From positions 1,984,001 through 2,048,000 of the forward strand of contig NZ_CP109485.1 in the NCBI RefSeq assembly GCF_035918235.1: a stretch of DNA of 64,000 bases. The letters run 5' to 3'. The DNA comes from Streptomyces sp. NBC_01445. Its GTDB lineage: Bacteria > Actinomycetota > Actinomycetes > Streptomycetales > Streptomycetaceae. Position 1 is the stretch's first letter. Each line of letters starts with the position of its first letter. The position numbers and the translations under genes are program-made. The notes below the pieces were generated by a model that saw only the letters and a program-made list of their open reading frames with translations, searched no databases and was not told the origin of the DNA. Shown piece after piece: positions 26,848 through 38,012 of this stretch.

Positions 26848-28413
26848 TCAGCGGAACTCCGCGTACCGTGGCCGCAGCCCGAGGGCGGTGAGTGCGACCG
26901 CCGCGAGAAGCGCCCCAAGGGCCCAGGGCAGCAATCCGCCCACCGCGGATCGGCCCGCCTGTACCGAGGCAGTGAAGTGGTGGCGGTTGATGTCGGTCAC
27001 TTTGTCGAGCGCGGCCATCCACGCCCCGAAGTGCGCGTTGGACATGTCGGGCTGCCAGCTGATCCCGAACGCGACGGCCTCGCGTTCCTTGCCCTGCGCG
27101 ACCAGAGCACGGATCTTGCGGTCATCGCGCTGGTAGACGGCGTATGTCTCGACCGCCTTCTCTGCCGCTGCCCGCTCGCCAGGGAAGGTGATGTTGTCGA
27201 GTTCGCGCCGGAACTCGCCGGTGAAGCGCAGGTCTTCGTGGTCGGAGCGGTACGCCTGCCAGGTCGTGGCGAGTTCGTCGTCATACGTGGCGAGGGTCGC
27301 GCCCCGGACGCCGTACAACTTCTGCGAATTCGCCACGAACGCTCGCTCGTACTGGCCGCGACGCTCCTGATCGAGGAGGTAGCGGCTCTCGTCGGCGTTC
27401 GCGTCGTACGCGATCGCGCGGGCGCGGGAGAGCGCGACGACGGAGTCGAACGCGTCCCGGCGGGCGCCCCGCAGTTGCTCGGCCGTCTCGGAGAGCGCCT
27501 GAGCGCCGAGGAGGGTGGCGAGCAGGACGCAGATGGTGGCGGCCAGGACGCCGGGGTTGAGGATCCGGTGGAAGCGGCGTGCCAAATACCACTGCAGTAC
27601 GGCGAGCACCGCAAGGAGCAGTACGTCGAGCGCGATGACAGCGGCGAGTTGCGCGGAAAGCGCCGAACGGGCCTGCGCGTACTGCGTGTTGAAGGCCCGA
27701 TTATTGGAGGCCACCAGCTTGCGTGATTCCGGCAGGAGTTTGCGCTGGAGCAGATCCGTCGCATCCCGGTAGTCGGCGAGGGCCGACGCCTTGCCGCCGG
27801 TGCGCCCGTCGTTCTCGAGAGCGCGCCCCACCAGCTCCTGGTACTCGGCGAAGTGGTCGGTGAGGGATTCGACGGTGTGCTCGTCGGTGCGGTCGCCTTG
27901 GGCGGCGACGGCGAGGGTGCGCAGGTCGTGGCTGACGGTGGTGCGGGCGTCGCCGTAGAAGCCGACCGCTTTCCCGTACGGCGTCTTCAGACGCCCCTTG
28001 CCCGCGTCGCCGCTGGACAGCAGGATGTTCGCGGCCTGCGCGTCCATGTCGTTGAGGGCGAGGTTGAGGTCGGCGGCACTGGTGGTGCGCGGCGAGTCCC
28101 GGTCGGCGACCGCGTCCCAGGTGCCGGAAGCGGCGAGCCCGGCCAGCAGAAGCAGCAGCGCGAGGGCGGCGGTCAGCGAGACCGTGGACACGTGCAGGAG
28201 GCGCAGCCGCGCGGGCAGGGTGGCCCAGAAGCGGCGGCGCAGAGCGGCCCACGCGTCCACGGCCTCGCGACGGAGGTGAGGGCCCGGTCGCGACCCCCCT
28301 CGTGGCCGCGGACCGGGCCCGCCTCCGGGCGGGGCGACCTGTCCGTGCTGTGGCTCCGCGACAGTCTCGGCCTCGACCTCAGAACTGCGCGTGGTACCGG
28401 CCGTGATGGTCAC
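26848..28413 (-). CDS. Large membrane protein with extracytoplasmic helical domains
   Basis: 521 residues from GTG 28413, preceded by GGAGGG; the longer upstream frame reads through the intergenic region and is not supported. Membrane helices: about 65-90 (STVSLTAALALLLLLAGLAA), a pair near 250-310 (AAVIALDVLLLAVLAVLQWY and LAATICVLLATLLGAQAL) and one at the C-terminus (LPWALGALLAAVALTALGL). Between them lie long helical domains (LALNDMDAQAANILLSSGD; AFDSVVALSRARAIAYDANA) that resemble the four-helix sensor domains of chemoreceptors. No kinase or output domain is seen. Family unrecognised; position next to the GbsR-like regulator suggests stress sensing or envelope function. Confidence 0.7.
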   Translation of the reverse strand: MTITAGTTRSSEVEAETVAEPQHGQVAPPGGGPGPRPRGGSRPGPHLRREAVDAWAALRRRFWATLPARLRLLHVSTVSLTAALALLLLLAGLAASGTWDAVADRDSPRTTSAADLNLALNDMDAQAANILLSSGDAGKGRLKTPYGKAVGFYGDARTTVSHDLRTLAVAAQGDRTDEHTVESLTDHFAEYQELVGRALENDGRTGGKASALADYRDATDLLQRKLLPESRKLVASNNRAFNTQYAQARSALSAQLAAVIALDVLLLAVLAVLQWYLARRFHRILNPGVLAATICVLLATLLGAQALSETAEQLRGARRDAFDSVVALSRARAIAYDANADESRYLLDQERRGQYERAFVANSQKLYGVRGATLATYDDELATTWQAYRSDHEDLRFTGEFRRELDNITFPGERAAAEKAVETYAVYQRDDRKIRALVAQGKEREAVAFGISWQPDMSNAHFGAWMAALDKVTDINRHHFTASVQAGRSAVGGLLPWALGALLAAVALTALGLRPRYAEFR

Positions 28414-28892
28414 GAGCCCTCCAACGTCACGCCACGGACGGTCGCCCGTGTCCCCCGCGCCGCTCAGTCTGCGACCGGAATCGGCCACGGACGTGGTCCG
28501 TTGACGACCCCCTGACGCTTTCTCAGGTGACCTTGACGCGAACTTGATGCCGCCGTTCGAAGGGTCGTAAGGGAGGCGCAAATTCCGTTCCGGACGGCGC
28601 ACTTCGGGCATCTGGCGGGGCTAGATTTTCCCTCGGCTGCCGGTGAGGCCCGCGGGCGTCAGTGGCATGACGGCTCGCCACCGGAAGCACTCCTCGGATG
28701 CTTCCGGTCAGGGCATCTCACGGGCGGCCGAGCACGTGGCGGCGGTCTCGTCGTCCCGTCGCCGACGTCCGTGCGCAGCCTTGCGGTGCCGGGCCCCCGG
28801 CGCCGCAAGGCCCGGCGGCCACCCCGCGTTCTGTCAGCCCGACCGGTCGCCGGCGCGCCGCCCTGCGCGTGGGCCCGGTTCCCCACCGAGGC
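28414..28892. promoter_or_regulatory. Divergent intergenic region carrying the 13-mer shared with the kdp promoter
   Basis: CGTAAGGGAGGCG at 28566-28578 matches exactly, in coding orientation, the 13-mer upstream of kdpF (complement of 18409-18421), and is followed by CAAA where the kdpF site has TCAA. The region also holds several TTGACG/TTGATG steps (28500-28555). It serves the second kdpB on the right and the membrane protein on the left. Confidence 0.5.
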
Positions 28893-31058
28893 ATGAAGGT
28901 CCCCATGTTTTCCGCTCCTCCCCGGCAGGCCCCGCCGTCCCCTCCATTGCAGGGACCCCGGCCAGGGCCCAAAAGAGGTCCGGGACGTCACGCGCCCAGC
29001 GGGCTGTTCGAACCTGCCCAGCTCGCGCGGTCCTTCCCCGAGGCCCTGCGGAAACTGCACCCGCGCGTCCTGGTCAGGAACCCGGTGCTGTTCGTCGTCT
29101 CCGTCGGAGCCGTGCTCACCACCCTCTCCGCGGTCCTCCATCCCGCCGTCTTCACCTGGGTCATCAGCGCCTGGCTGTGGTTGACGGTGATCTTCGCGAA
29201 CCTCGCGGAGGCCGTCGCCGAGGGCCGCGGCAAGGCGCAGGCGGAATCGCTGCGCAAGGCGCGTACGGACACGGTCGCCCTGCGCCTGCGCCACTGGACC
29301 TACGGCGCCGACCCGGGCAGCGCGGAGACCGAGGCGGTGGCGGCCACAGACCTCAAGCCGCTCGATGTCGTCGTGGTCGAGGCGGGCGAACTCATTCCCG
29401 CCGACGGCGATGTCATCGACGGCGTCGCGGCGGTCGACGAATCGGCCGTCACCGGCGAATCCGCGCCCGTCATCAGGGAGTCGGGCGGCGACCGCAGCGG
29501 TGTCACCGGCGGCACGACCGTCCTGTCCGACCGGATCGTGGTCCGGGTCAGCGCGCGCCCGGGACACTCCTTCCTGGACCGGATGATCGCGCTCGTCGAA
29601 GGCGCCTCGCGCCAGAAGACCCCGAACGAGATTGCCCTGAACATCCTGCTGGCGGCGCTGACGATCGTCTTCGTCCTGGTCGTCGTCGCGCTCCAGCCGA
29701 TGGCCGCGTACGCCGGTGCCGCCCAGTCCACCACCGTCCTCGTCGCCCTCCTCGTCACCCTCATCCCGACGACCATCGGAGCACTGCTGTCGGCGATCGG
29801 CATCGCGGGCATGGACCGGCTCGTCCAGCGCAATGTGCTCGCCATGTCCGGCCGTGCGGTCGAGGCCGCCGGTGACGTGGGGACTCTGCTCCTCGACAAG
29901 ACCGGCACCATCACCCTCGGCAACCGCGAGGCGGCCGCCTTCGTGCCTCTGCCCGGCATCACCGAAGCGCAGCTCGCCGGCACCGCCCAGCTGTCGTCGC
30001 TGGCCGACGAGACGCCCGAGGGCCGCTCCGTCGTCGTGCTGGCGAAAGTACGGTACGGGCTACGGGCTCCGACCGAGGGCGAGTTGGTCCACGCCCGGTG
30101 GGTGCGGTTCACCGCGCAGACCCGCATGAGCGGCGTCGATCTGCGCTGGGACAACGGCGCGGTGTGCGCGATCCGCAAGGGCGCTGCCCAGCAGGTGATC
30201 GAGTGGGTGCAGATGTACGGCGGCCAGGTCCCCGCCGAGGCCCGCTGGTTCGCCGACTCGGTCGCGGCCTCCGGTGGCACCCCGCTCCTGGTTGCCGTGC
30301 ACGACTGGGACGGGCCCCGCGTGCTGGGCCTGATCCACCTCAAGGACGTGGTCAAGGACGGCATCCGGGAGCGTTTCGCCGAGCTCCGCCGCATGGGAAT
30401 CAGAACGGTGATGATCACGGGCGACAACCCGCTGACCGCCAAGGCCATCGCCGAAGAGGCCGGTGTGGACGACTACTTGGCCGAGGCCACACCCGAGGAC
30501 AAGCTCGCGCTGATCAAGCGTGAGCAGGAGGGCGGCAAACTCGTTGCCATGACGGGCGACGGTACGAACGACGCGCCGGCCCTCGCACAGGCCGACGTGG
30601 GCGTGGCCATGAACACGGGAACCTCCGCAGCCAAAGAGGCCGGGAACATGGTCGACCTGGACTCCAATCCGACGAAACTCATCGAGATCGTCGAGATCGG
30701 CAAGCAACTCCTCATCACCCGCGGGGCGTTGACGACGTTCTCCATCACGAACGACGTCGCCAAATATTTCGCGATCATCCCGGCCATGTTCGCCGGCGCG
30801 TACCCGGGACTGGAGTCGCTCAACATCATGGGCCTGCACAGCCCGACCTCGGCCATCACCTCGGCGATCATCTTCAACGCGCTCATCATCGTCGCGCTGA
30901 TCCCACTCGCGCTGCGGGGTGTGCGTTACACGCCCGCATCGGCGCACGCCCTTCTGCGGCGCAATCTGACGTTGTACGGCCTCGGCGGCCTTGTCCTGCC
31001 CTTCATCGGCATCAAGCTCATCGACCTGCTGATTTCCGGCGTGCCCGGGCTCGGGTGA
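28893..31058 (+). CDS. kdpB: Second KdpB-type P-type ATPase, without kdpA or kdpC
   Basis: 721 residues from ATG 28893 ([12 protein letters not shown]); upstream starts are possible but add no family sequence. All catalytic motifs are intact: [79 protein letters not shown], and membrane residues Asp and Lys in [17 protein letters not shown]. It is close to the operon KdpB over its whole length. No KdpA, KdpC or KdpF is encoded nearby, so it may serve as an alternative subunit with the KdpFAC of the main operon, or have another role. It shares an upstream 13-mer with the kdp operon. Confidence 0.93.
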   Translation: MKVPMFSAPPRQAPPSPPLQGPRPGPKRGPGRHAPSGLFEPAQLARSFPEALRKLHPRVLVRNPVLFVVSVGAVLTTLSAVLHPAVFTWVISAWLWLTVIFANLAEAVAEGRGKAQAESLRKARTDTVALRLRHWTYGADPGSAETEAVAATDLKPLDVVVVEAGELIPADGDVIDGVAAVDESAVTGESAPVIRESGGDRSGVTGGTTVLSDRIVVRVSARPGHSFLDRMIALVEGASRQKTPNEIALNILLAALTIVFVLVVVALQPMAAYAGAAQSTTVLVALLVTLIPTTIGALLSAIGIAGMDRLVQRNVLAMSGRAVEAAGDVGTLLLDKTGTITLGNREAAAFVPLPGITEAQLAGTAQLSSLADETPEGRSVVVLAKVRYGLRAPTEGELVHARWVRFTAQTRMSGVDLRWDNGAVCAIRKGAAQQVIEWVQMYGGQVPAEARWFADSVAASGGTPLLVAVHDWDGPRVLGLIHLKDVVKDGIRERFAELRRMGIRTVMITGDNPLTAKAIAEEAGVDDYLAEATPEDKLALIKREQEGGKLVAMTGDGTNDAPALAQADVGVAMNTGTSAAKEAGNMVDLDSNPTKLIEIVEIGKQLLITRGALTTFSITNDVAKYFAIIPAMFAGAYPGLESLNIMGLHSPTSAITSAIIFNALIIVALIPLALRGVRYTPASAHALLRRNLTLYGLGGLVLPFIGIKLIDLLISGVPGLG

Positions 31059-31147
31059 ACAGCCCGCGTCAAAAAGGCGTCCGGGCACGTCAGAAGCGCG
31101 TAAGGGAACGGGGCTTTAGCTTGTACGGGGCGGCTCCCGCGGGTTCC

Positions 31148-31252
31148 ATGGACACCATGAACAGCGAGTGGCTCCTCATCGACCGGCCGCCTCATCGGGC
31201 GTCCCGTCGTGTGCCCCGCTGTGCGGAAACGCCCGCGTCCGTCGTCCGCTGA
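31148..31252 (+). CDS. Possible 34-residue peptide
   Basis: Short open frame starting MDTMNSEWLLIDRPPHRASR and rich in Arg at the end. It is followed 18 nt later by a strong hairpin (31271-31301). No convincing ribosome site and no recognised family, so it may simply be the 3' untranslated part of the second kdpB transcript. Confidence 0.25.
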   Translation: MDTMNSEWLLIDRPPHRASRRVPRCAETPASVVR

Positions 31253-31270
31253 CGCGCTTTCCGCTGCCCC

Positions 31271-31301
31271 AGGGGCGCCGTGACCCACGTCCGGCGCCCC
31301 T
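31271..31301 (+). terminator. Transcription terminator hairpin
   Basis: Arms aggggcgccg (31271-31280) and cggcgcccct (31292-31301), perfect 10-bp stem followed by ttcc. It would end transcription from the second kdpB before the SDR gene. Confidence 0.6.
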
Positions 31302-31376
31302 TTCCATGCCCGTACGCACCTGCCGTACGCGGACCTGAGCCGTACGCGAAGCCGTACTCGTATCCCCGGATGGACC

Positions 31377-32186
31377 ATGTCTGACACCACCCTTTCGTCC
31401 CGTACCGTCCTTGTCACGGGCGCCACTTCCGGCATCGGTCTGGAGACCGCCCGGCAGCTCGCCGAACGCGGCGCCACCGTGCTGCTGCACGGCCGCACCG
31501 CCGAGGAAGCGCGTGCCGCCGCCGACCGTCTCGTCGCGACGGCCGGCATCGACGCGGGCCGGCTCTGCACCGTCGGTGCCGACTTCACGCGCCTGGACGA
31601 GGTCGAGACCATGGCGGCCCGTGTCGTCGCCGAGCACCCTCACCTGGACGTCCTGGTGAACAACGCGGGTATGGCGGCGCCCGAGCGGCACACCATCACT
31701 GCGGACGGCAACGAGATCGCCTTCCAGGTCAACTTCCTCGCCCACTACCTGCTGACCTGCCTGCTGGAACCGGCACTCACCAGCAATCCGGGCGGCCGTG
31801 TCGTGAACGTCTCCTCCTCCCTGCACCGCACCGGCTCCATCCAGTGGAGCGACCCCAACCGCGCCCGCCGCTACTCCCGGCTCGCCGCGTACGCCCAGTC
31901 GCAGCTGGCCCTGACGGTCTTCGCGGCGGATCCGCGCGTCACCGCGGTGTCCGTCCACCCGGGTGTGTGCGACACCGCGCTGCTCCCCCTCTACGCCCAC
32001 GACGGCGTCACGCCCACCGAGGGCGCCGCGCACGTGGTCCGCCTCTGCGACCCGTCGGTCGAGATCGTCAACGGCGCCTACTACGACCGCGCCGAGCACG
32101 TCGACCCGGCGCCCGCCGCCACCGAGGACCGCACGGTCAAGCGCCTCAACAAGCTGGCCGACCTCCTCGTCGGCCGCACCGCTTGA
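31377..32186 (+). CDS. Short-chain dehydrogenase/reductase with Lys-to-Gln active-site change
   Basis: 269 residues, classical SDR fold of the retinol-dehydrogenase-like group. Cofactor loop VLVTGATSGIGLETARQL, HGRTAEEARAAADRL, VLVNNAGMAAPERHT, and active-site VVNVSSSLHRTG with the catalytic Ser. The Tyr motif reads AAYAQSQLALTVFA: the Tyr and Ser are kept, but the Lys of YxxxK is Gln. Loss of that Lys normally cripples SDR catalysis, so the protein may be a non-redox binding protein or have altered chemistry. ATG 31377; single gene followed by the bL37-like peptide gene. Confidence 0.88.
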   Translation: MSDTTLSSRTVLVTGATSGIGLETARQLAERGATVLLHGRTAEEARAAADRLVATAGIDAGRLCTVGADFTRLDEVETMAARVVAEHPHLDVLVNNAGMAAPERHTITADGNEIAFQVNFLAHYLLTCLLEPALTSNPGGRVVNVSSSLHRTGSIQWSDPNRARRYSRLAAYAQSQLALTVFAADPRVTAVSVHPGVCDTALLPLYAHDGVTPTEGAAHVVRLCDPSVEIVNGAYYDRAEHVDPAPAATEDRTVKRLNKLADLLVGRTA

Positions 32187-32211
32187 ACTTCCCTTCTCTC
32201 AAACGGAGTTG

Positions 32212-32295
32212 ATGCCGATGTCGAAGCGATCCCGCAAGAAGAAAACCCGCCGCAAGAACAAGGCGAACCACGGCCGCAAGGCCGGCCAGCGCTGA
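32212..32295 (+). CDS. bL37-like ribosomal micro-protein
   Basis: 27 residues, about half of them Lys or Arg: MPMSKRSRKKKTRRKNKANH then GRKAGQR. The pattern (A/S)KRxRKK..RK..KANHG(K/R) matches the small actinobacterial 50S protein bL37, as I remember it from mycobacterial ribosomes. GGAG lies 4 nt before the first ATG (10 nt before the second ATG at 32218). It lies 25 nt after the SDR stop and may be co-transcribed with it. Too short for standard calling, but the codon use and motif are convincing. Confidence 0.6.
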   Translation: MPMSKRSRKKKTRRKNKANHGRKAGQR

Positions 32296-32390
32296 CCCGA
32301 TCGGAGGGGCGGGCGCGGTGACGAGACCGGCCACACGGGCCGCGCCTCCCCCGCCCGCCTCTCCCCCTTTCCAAGCCCACGGAGGCATCG

Positions 32391-33161
32391 ATGATCGAGC
32401 TCGAACCCCGTCAACTTCCGCCACTCACCCGGTGGTTCCCCGCCGGAGCCCCAGGACCGGCCACCATCGGCGAGCATGCTCTCACCACGGGCGTCGGCCG
32501 CTGGTGGGCGGACCGGGCGGATCAGCCGCGCATCATCGCCGTTTCCTGCGCCGACCACGTCCTGCTGCGCGGCTTCCCGGACACACCAGAGGACCTGGCG
32601 CCCCTGGCAGGCAGCCACATCGACGCGCCCGCCCGCTTCCTGCCCGCCCTCGGCGCGGCCTTCGACCGCCTCACCCCGTGGGAACGCATGGTGTGGACCC
32701 TGCAGGCCGAGCCCCAGCCCTGCCCGGCTCCGCGCGGCGTGACCGTGCGCCGCCTCGAACCCGCCGACACCGATGCCCTGCACGCCCTCGGGCCCGATTC
32801 GGCCTGGATCCACGCCAGTTGGGGCGGCGCCGCCGGCCTCGCCACCTCCGGTCACGGCTGGGGAGCCGTGGACCGCGGCGGACAAGTACTGGCCATCGCC
32901 TGCACGTACTTCCGCGGCACCCGCTACGAGGACGTAGCAGTCTTCACCGCCCCCGACCACCGTCGCCACCGCCTCGCGCTGGCCTGCGTCACCGCCCTCG
33001 TCGCGGACATCACCGCACGCGGCCACACCCCCAGCTGGAACTGCTCCGTCCTCAACCGCGCCAGCCGCCTCCTGGCCTGGACCGCCGGCTTCCGGCTGGT
33101 GCGCGAGTACGTTCACTACACGGTCGGGAGCCCCGCACGACGCAGCCGCCTCGCGGCATGA
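32391..33161 (+). CDS. GNAT-family N-acetyltransferase
   Basis: 256 residues; ATG 32391 follows GGAGG by 6 nt. The C-terminal half is a GNAT domain of the FR47 type: VTVRRLEPADTDALHALGPD, GWGAVDRGGQVLAIACTYF, YEDVAVFTAPDHRRHRLALA (acetyl-CoA loop position, here RRHRLA), NCSVLNRASRLLAWTAGFRL. The N-terminal half is a lid-like domain (WFPAGAPGPATIGEHALTTG). Substrate unknown. No obvious operon partner. Confidence 0.85.
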   Translation: MIELEPRQLPPLTRWFPAGAPGPATIGEHALTTGVGRWWADRADQPRIIAVSCADHVLLRGFPDTPEDLAPLAGSHIDAPARFLPALGAAFDRLTPWERMVWTLQAEPQPCPAPRGVTVRRLEPADTDALHALGPDSAWIHASWGGAAGLATSGHGWGAVDRGGQVLAIACTYFRGTRYEDVAVFTAPDHRRHRLALACVTALVADITARGHTPSWNCSVLNRASRLLAWTAGFRLVREYVHYTVGSPARRSRLAA

Positions 33162-33308
33162 GGCCCTGAATCAGCCGCGCGGGCGGCGGGGATCCACCGA
33201 AACTGCGGCGGCTTCTGGTGGCCGGTCGACCCGCGCCCGTTCGCGCCGCTCGCCGAGGCGAACGAACCGCGCGTGCGGGCTACGCCCCCCGGCATGAGGC
33301 ACCGGGTG

Positions 33309-33495
33309 TTACTTCTCGGCCGTGCCGGGTTCCCCGCTGATGGACTCCTGGTAGACGTCCGCATAGGTGCGTGAGTCTTTGACCAGGTCGTCGCAGAACG
33401 CGGCGACGTCGTTGCCGATGAGTTGCAAGACCCCCTTGCCCGCGGCGGCGCCCTCCTCGAAGAAGTCGACGATGCCGGGGAGCAGGGGCCCGTCA
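33309..33495 (-). pseudogene. C-terminal fragment resembling DUF1048 proteins
   Basis: The minus strand encodes GPLLPGIVDFFEEGAAAGKG, VLQLIGNDVAAFCDDLVKDS and RTYADVYQESI before a TAA at 33309. This resembles the ends of actinobacterial DUF1048 proteins (GxDVAAFCDDLV.DS.TY). The N-terminal part is missing. A short separate frame (33493-33606, ending ALTHAQVDDA) lies just upstream and may be a displaced piece. Identification is from memory of the motif. Confidence 0.45.
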
Positions 33496-33819
33496 GGCGT
33501 CGTCGACCTGGGCGTGGGTCAGTGCGAGGGGGTGGCAGGGCGCTGTGGCCCGTCGATACTCCGCTTCGTATCGGTTCGGCACGCGTGGCTGTGCGCTGCT
33601 CCTCATGGTGCGGGGATGCGGGATCAGGACAGCTTCACGGCGGTTTCACCACCCGGGAAGCATGCCCCGTGAAGGTGCGCGCCCGACTGTTCTTAACGCG
33701 GCCTTGACGCGTTCGACCCGGCTATCCGTGGGCCCGGGGTTCACTCTCTGCATACGCTGGTCCCGCCGTGTCCTCGATGGCCGGAACTTATCGAAGAGCC
33801 GTACGTCTGGAGCACGCCG

Positions 33820-35775
<1,956 letters not shown>

Positions 35776-35964
35776 GCCGGCAAGGGCATCAAGGACACGC
35801 CAGGAACGGGCGACACGGCGTCAGAGTGCCGTCAGCGTCGGATCCGCCGTGGACTGGGCCGCCTAGCGTTTTCCATATGAAGCGCATCAGCCTCCGGGAC
35901 ACAGCCGACGACCGCCACTGGCGCGGCGACGCCCGGTTCGCGCTCGGCTGCGCCCTCGCCGTCT

Positions 35965-36310
35965 GCGGCAATCCTGCGGCGACCGCGAGTTCCAGTTCAC
36001 CGGCGGAGCAGACATCGAGGCCCAGTCCCTCCTCCTTCACCCAGTGGGCCATGGCCCGGCACAGGAACGCCTTGGCGGCGTAGTGGATCTCGGCTTCCGG
36101 AAAGGCGTCCAAGTAAGTCTGGCAGCGGCGGCGGACCTCACTCTCGTCGAGGACGTACGCCGGAGTGTCGAAGCGGCCCGCGATCTCGGCGAGCGACACC
36201 CCAGCGACGGTCAGGTCACCGGGACGGGGCTCGGCGGTGGAGGCCGGCCACACCGACAGCTCTTCGGCAGAGGCCGTGGCGGGGACGGCGGGTTCGTGAA
36301 CGGTGGTCAT
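35965..36310 (-). pseudogene. lysA: Diaminopimelate decarboxylase (LysA) N-terminal fragment
   Basis: From ATG 36310, about 115 residues match the N-terminus of PLP-dependent DAP decarboxylase: IAGRFDTPAYVLDESEVRRR, EIHYAAKAFLCRAMAHWVKE (the Lys forms the PLP Schiff base), GLGLDVCSAGELELAVAAGLP. A full enzyme has about 450 residues; here the rest is replaced by unrelated sequence that runs to a stop at 35789. It lacks the active-site C-terminal half and cannot be active. It follows the SAV_915-like gene by 13 nt. Confidence 0.85.
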
Positions 36311-36322
36311 GGTGGCGCCTCC

Positions 36323-36724
36323 TCAGCCGATCCAGTGCGACAGCGCCGAGGCGGGCGCGGCGGTCCCGGTGCCCCGGAGTGCGCCGACCGCCTGCGGGTC
36401 CCAGGTGCTGCGGCGCTCGGCCCTCTTGCCAGACGTGGGTGCCGGGGCGGTGAGCTGCGGGTCCACCGTGACGGTGGCGGCGCCGAGCGGCGCGGTCATG
36501 GCTCGCAGGGCGGGCTCAGCGAGCCGGATCCACGGCTGGTCGGTGCCGAGGGTGGCGGTCAGGGCGCGCTCGGAGGCGAAGCCGACCGCTGTGCGGTCAC
36601 CGAGCGGCGTGCGGAACAGCCGGGCGGCGTGCCCGAGCGGGCCCGGCCGGACGGGAACGTACAGCGGTCCGGCCGGGAACCGTTCAGAGGGTTCCGGGTC
36701 TTCGTCGCACAGAAGTTCTGCCAT
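36323..36724 (-). CDS. SAV_915-like hypothetical protein
   Basis: 133 residues from ATG 36724, with AGGAG 8 nt upstream. Sequence features: PAGPLYVPVRPGPLGHAARL, FRTPLGDRTAVGFASERALT, TLGTDQPWIRLAEPALRAMT. This is the pattern of the streptomycete SAV_915/SseB-like family of small cytosolic proteins with no known activity. In several genomes such genes precede a decarboxylase-type gene, as the lysA fragment does here; that is recollection, not shown. No membrane segments. Confidence 0.6.
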   Translation of the reverse strand: MAELLCDEDPEPSERFPAGPLYVPVRPGPLGHAARLFRTPLGDRTAVGFASERALTATLGTDQPWIRLAEPALRAMTAPLGAATVTVDPQLTAPAPTSGKRAERRSTWDPQAVGALRGTGTAAPASALSHWIG

Positions 36725-37096
36725 GGGAGGTCTCCTGGAGGATCCGGGGTCATACGCGATATCCCGAGGCGGCTCGCCTGAGTTCGGGACGTTCGCTTCA
36801 GTCGAAGGTGACCGGTCCCCGGTCACGGGACGGGCGACCGGGGCTCGTCGAGGACGCTATGCCCGCCCACCCGGGCCCCCTGAGCCGTCCTGACGGATTG
36901 CTGACGCGGAGAGCGGCAATGCTGACGCGATGGTGATGGGCACTGCTCCGACAGCGGGACGGCTCCGTCAGACGTACGCCAAGAAGCGACGCAGGGGCTG
37001 TGCACGGGCCCCGGCAGGGGAGTGTGATGGTCCCGGTGTTGATGAGAACCGCCGGCGGGCCCTCTCCTGCGGCGGCAGTTGACGGACGGTGAAGCA

Positions 37097-37640
37097 ATGT
37101 CCGGTTCCGACGCGGCCCCAGACGCGCGTGTCGCCCGCGTCGTGGTCGGGGTGAGCGGGTCGCCGGGAAGCCGCACAGCCCTGCGCCGCGCCGCGGCCGA
37201 AGCCCACCATCGGCAGGCCGAGCTCTGGGCGGTGCTGGCGTGGCAGTCACCCGGCGGCGAACTCCACGCTCGCCGGGCCTCGGCTGCGCCGCTCGCGGAC
37301 GGGGACTGGGAGAACCTCGCCCGCACCACGCTCGTCACGACCATCCGCGAAGTGCTTCCCGATGGCCCCAGCGTCCCCCTGCACGCCGTCCTGACTCGCG
37401 GCACCCCGGCCGGGCACTGGCGGAGACCGCCGACCGTGAGGACGACCTCCTGGTCGTCGGCGCCGGGCACCGCGGCCACCTCCACCGCGCACTGCACCCG
37501 TCGGTGAGCCGGTACTGCCTCGCCCATGCCTGCTGCCCGGTCCTCGCCATCCCGCCGTCCCCACTGGAGGCCGACCTCGCGGCAGCACACCTCCGCAATG
37601 TGTGGCGACTGCGCCTGGACACCCGACACTTCACCAAAGA
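37097..37640 (+). pseudogene. Universal stress protein (UspA), frameshifted
   Basis: ATG 37097 (MSGSDAAPDARVARVVVGVS) opens a Usp domain: GSPGSRTALRRAAAEAHHRQ, WAVLAW. Near 37408 the frame changes, and the ATP-binding tail continues in the next frame as ALAETADREDDLLVVGAGHR, GHLHRALHPSVSRYCLAHAC, CPVLAIPP. The G.GxxG(9)GS-like nucleotide motif is therefore split. One inserted or deleted base would restore a protein of about 175 residues. Recent pseudogene or sequencing error. Confidence 0.75.
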
Positions 37641-37659
37641 GGCGACACCACCCCACCCG

Positions 37660-38007
37660 ACGCCTGACAGCGACCTCGGGAGAACGTCGCACCCAGCCGG
37701 ACCACCTGGGCAGCGACAAGGCATACAACTCACGCCGCAATCGGCGCCACCTGCGAAGACGCCAGATCAAGCACGTGATCCCTGAGCCGAAGGGCCAGGG
37801 GCCACCCGCAAACGGCGCGGCAGCAAGGGCGGCCGGCCCACCGGCTTCGACAGCAAGCACAAACGCCGCAACGCGGTCGAGCACACGATCAACCGGCTCA
37901 AGAACTCCCGGGCCGTCGCCCCCCCGCTTCGACAAGCCAGGCCACGTCTTCCACGGCGCCATCACCGTGGCTGCGATCCGCCTAGGCTCCGGCCGTGATC
38001 CGCCGGC
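37660..38007 (+). pseudogene. IS5-family transposase C-terminal remnant
   Basis: Reads DHLGSDKAYNSRRNRRHLRR then RQIKHVIPEPKGQ, and after frameshifts GGRPTGFD, NAVEHTINRLKNSRAVA, FDKPGHVFHGAITVAAIRL: the C-terminal catalytic end of IS5-group transposases (the DKAYSSR...IPEP...ERTINRLK...YDKRA motifs). At least two frameshifts; no N-terminal part. Confidence 0.75.
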
Positions 38008-38012
38008 ACCCT

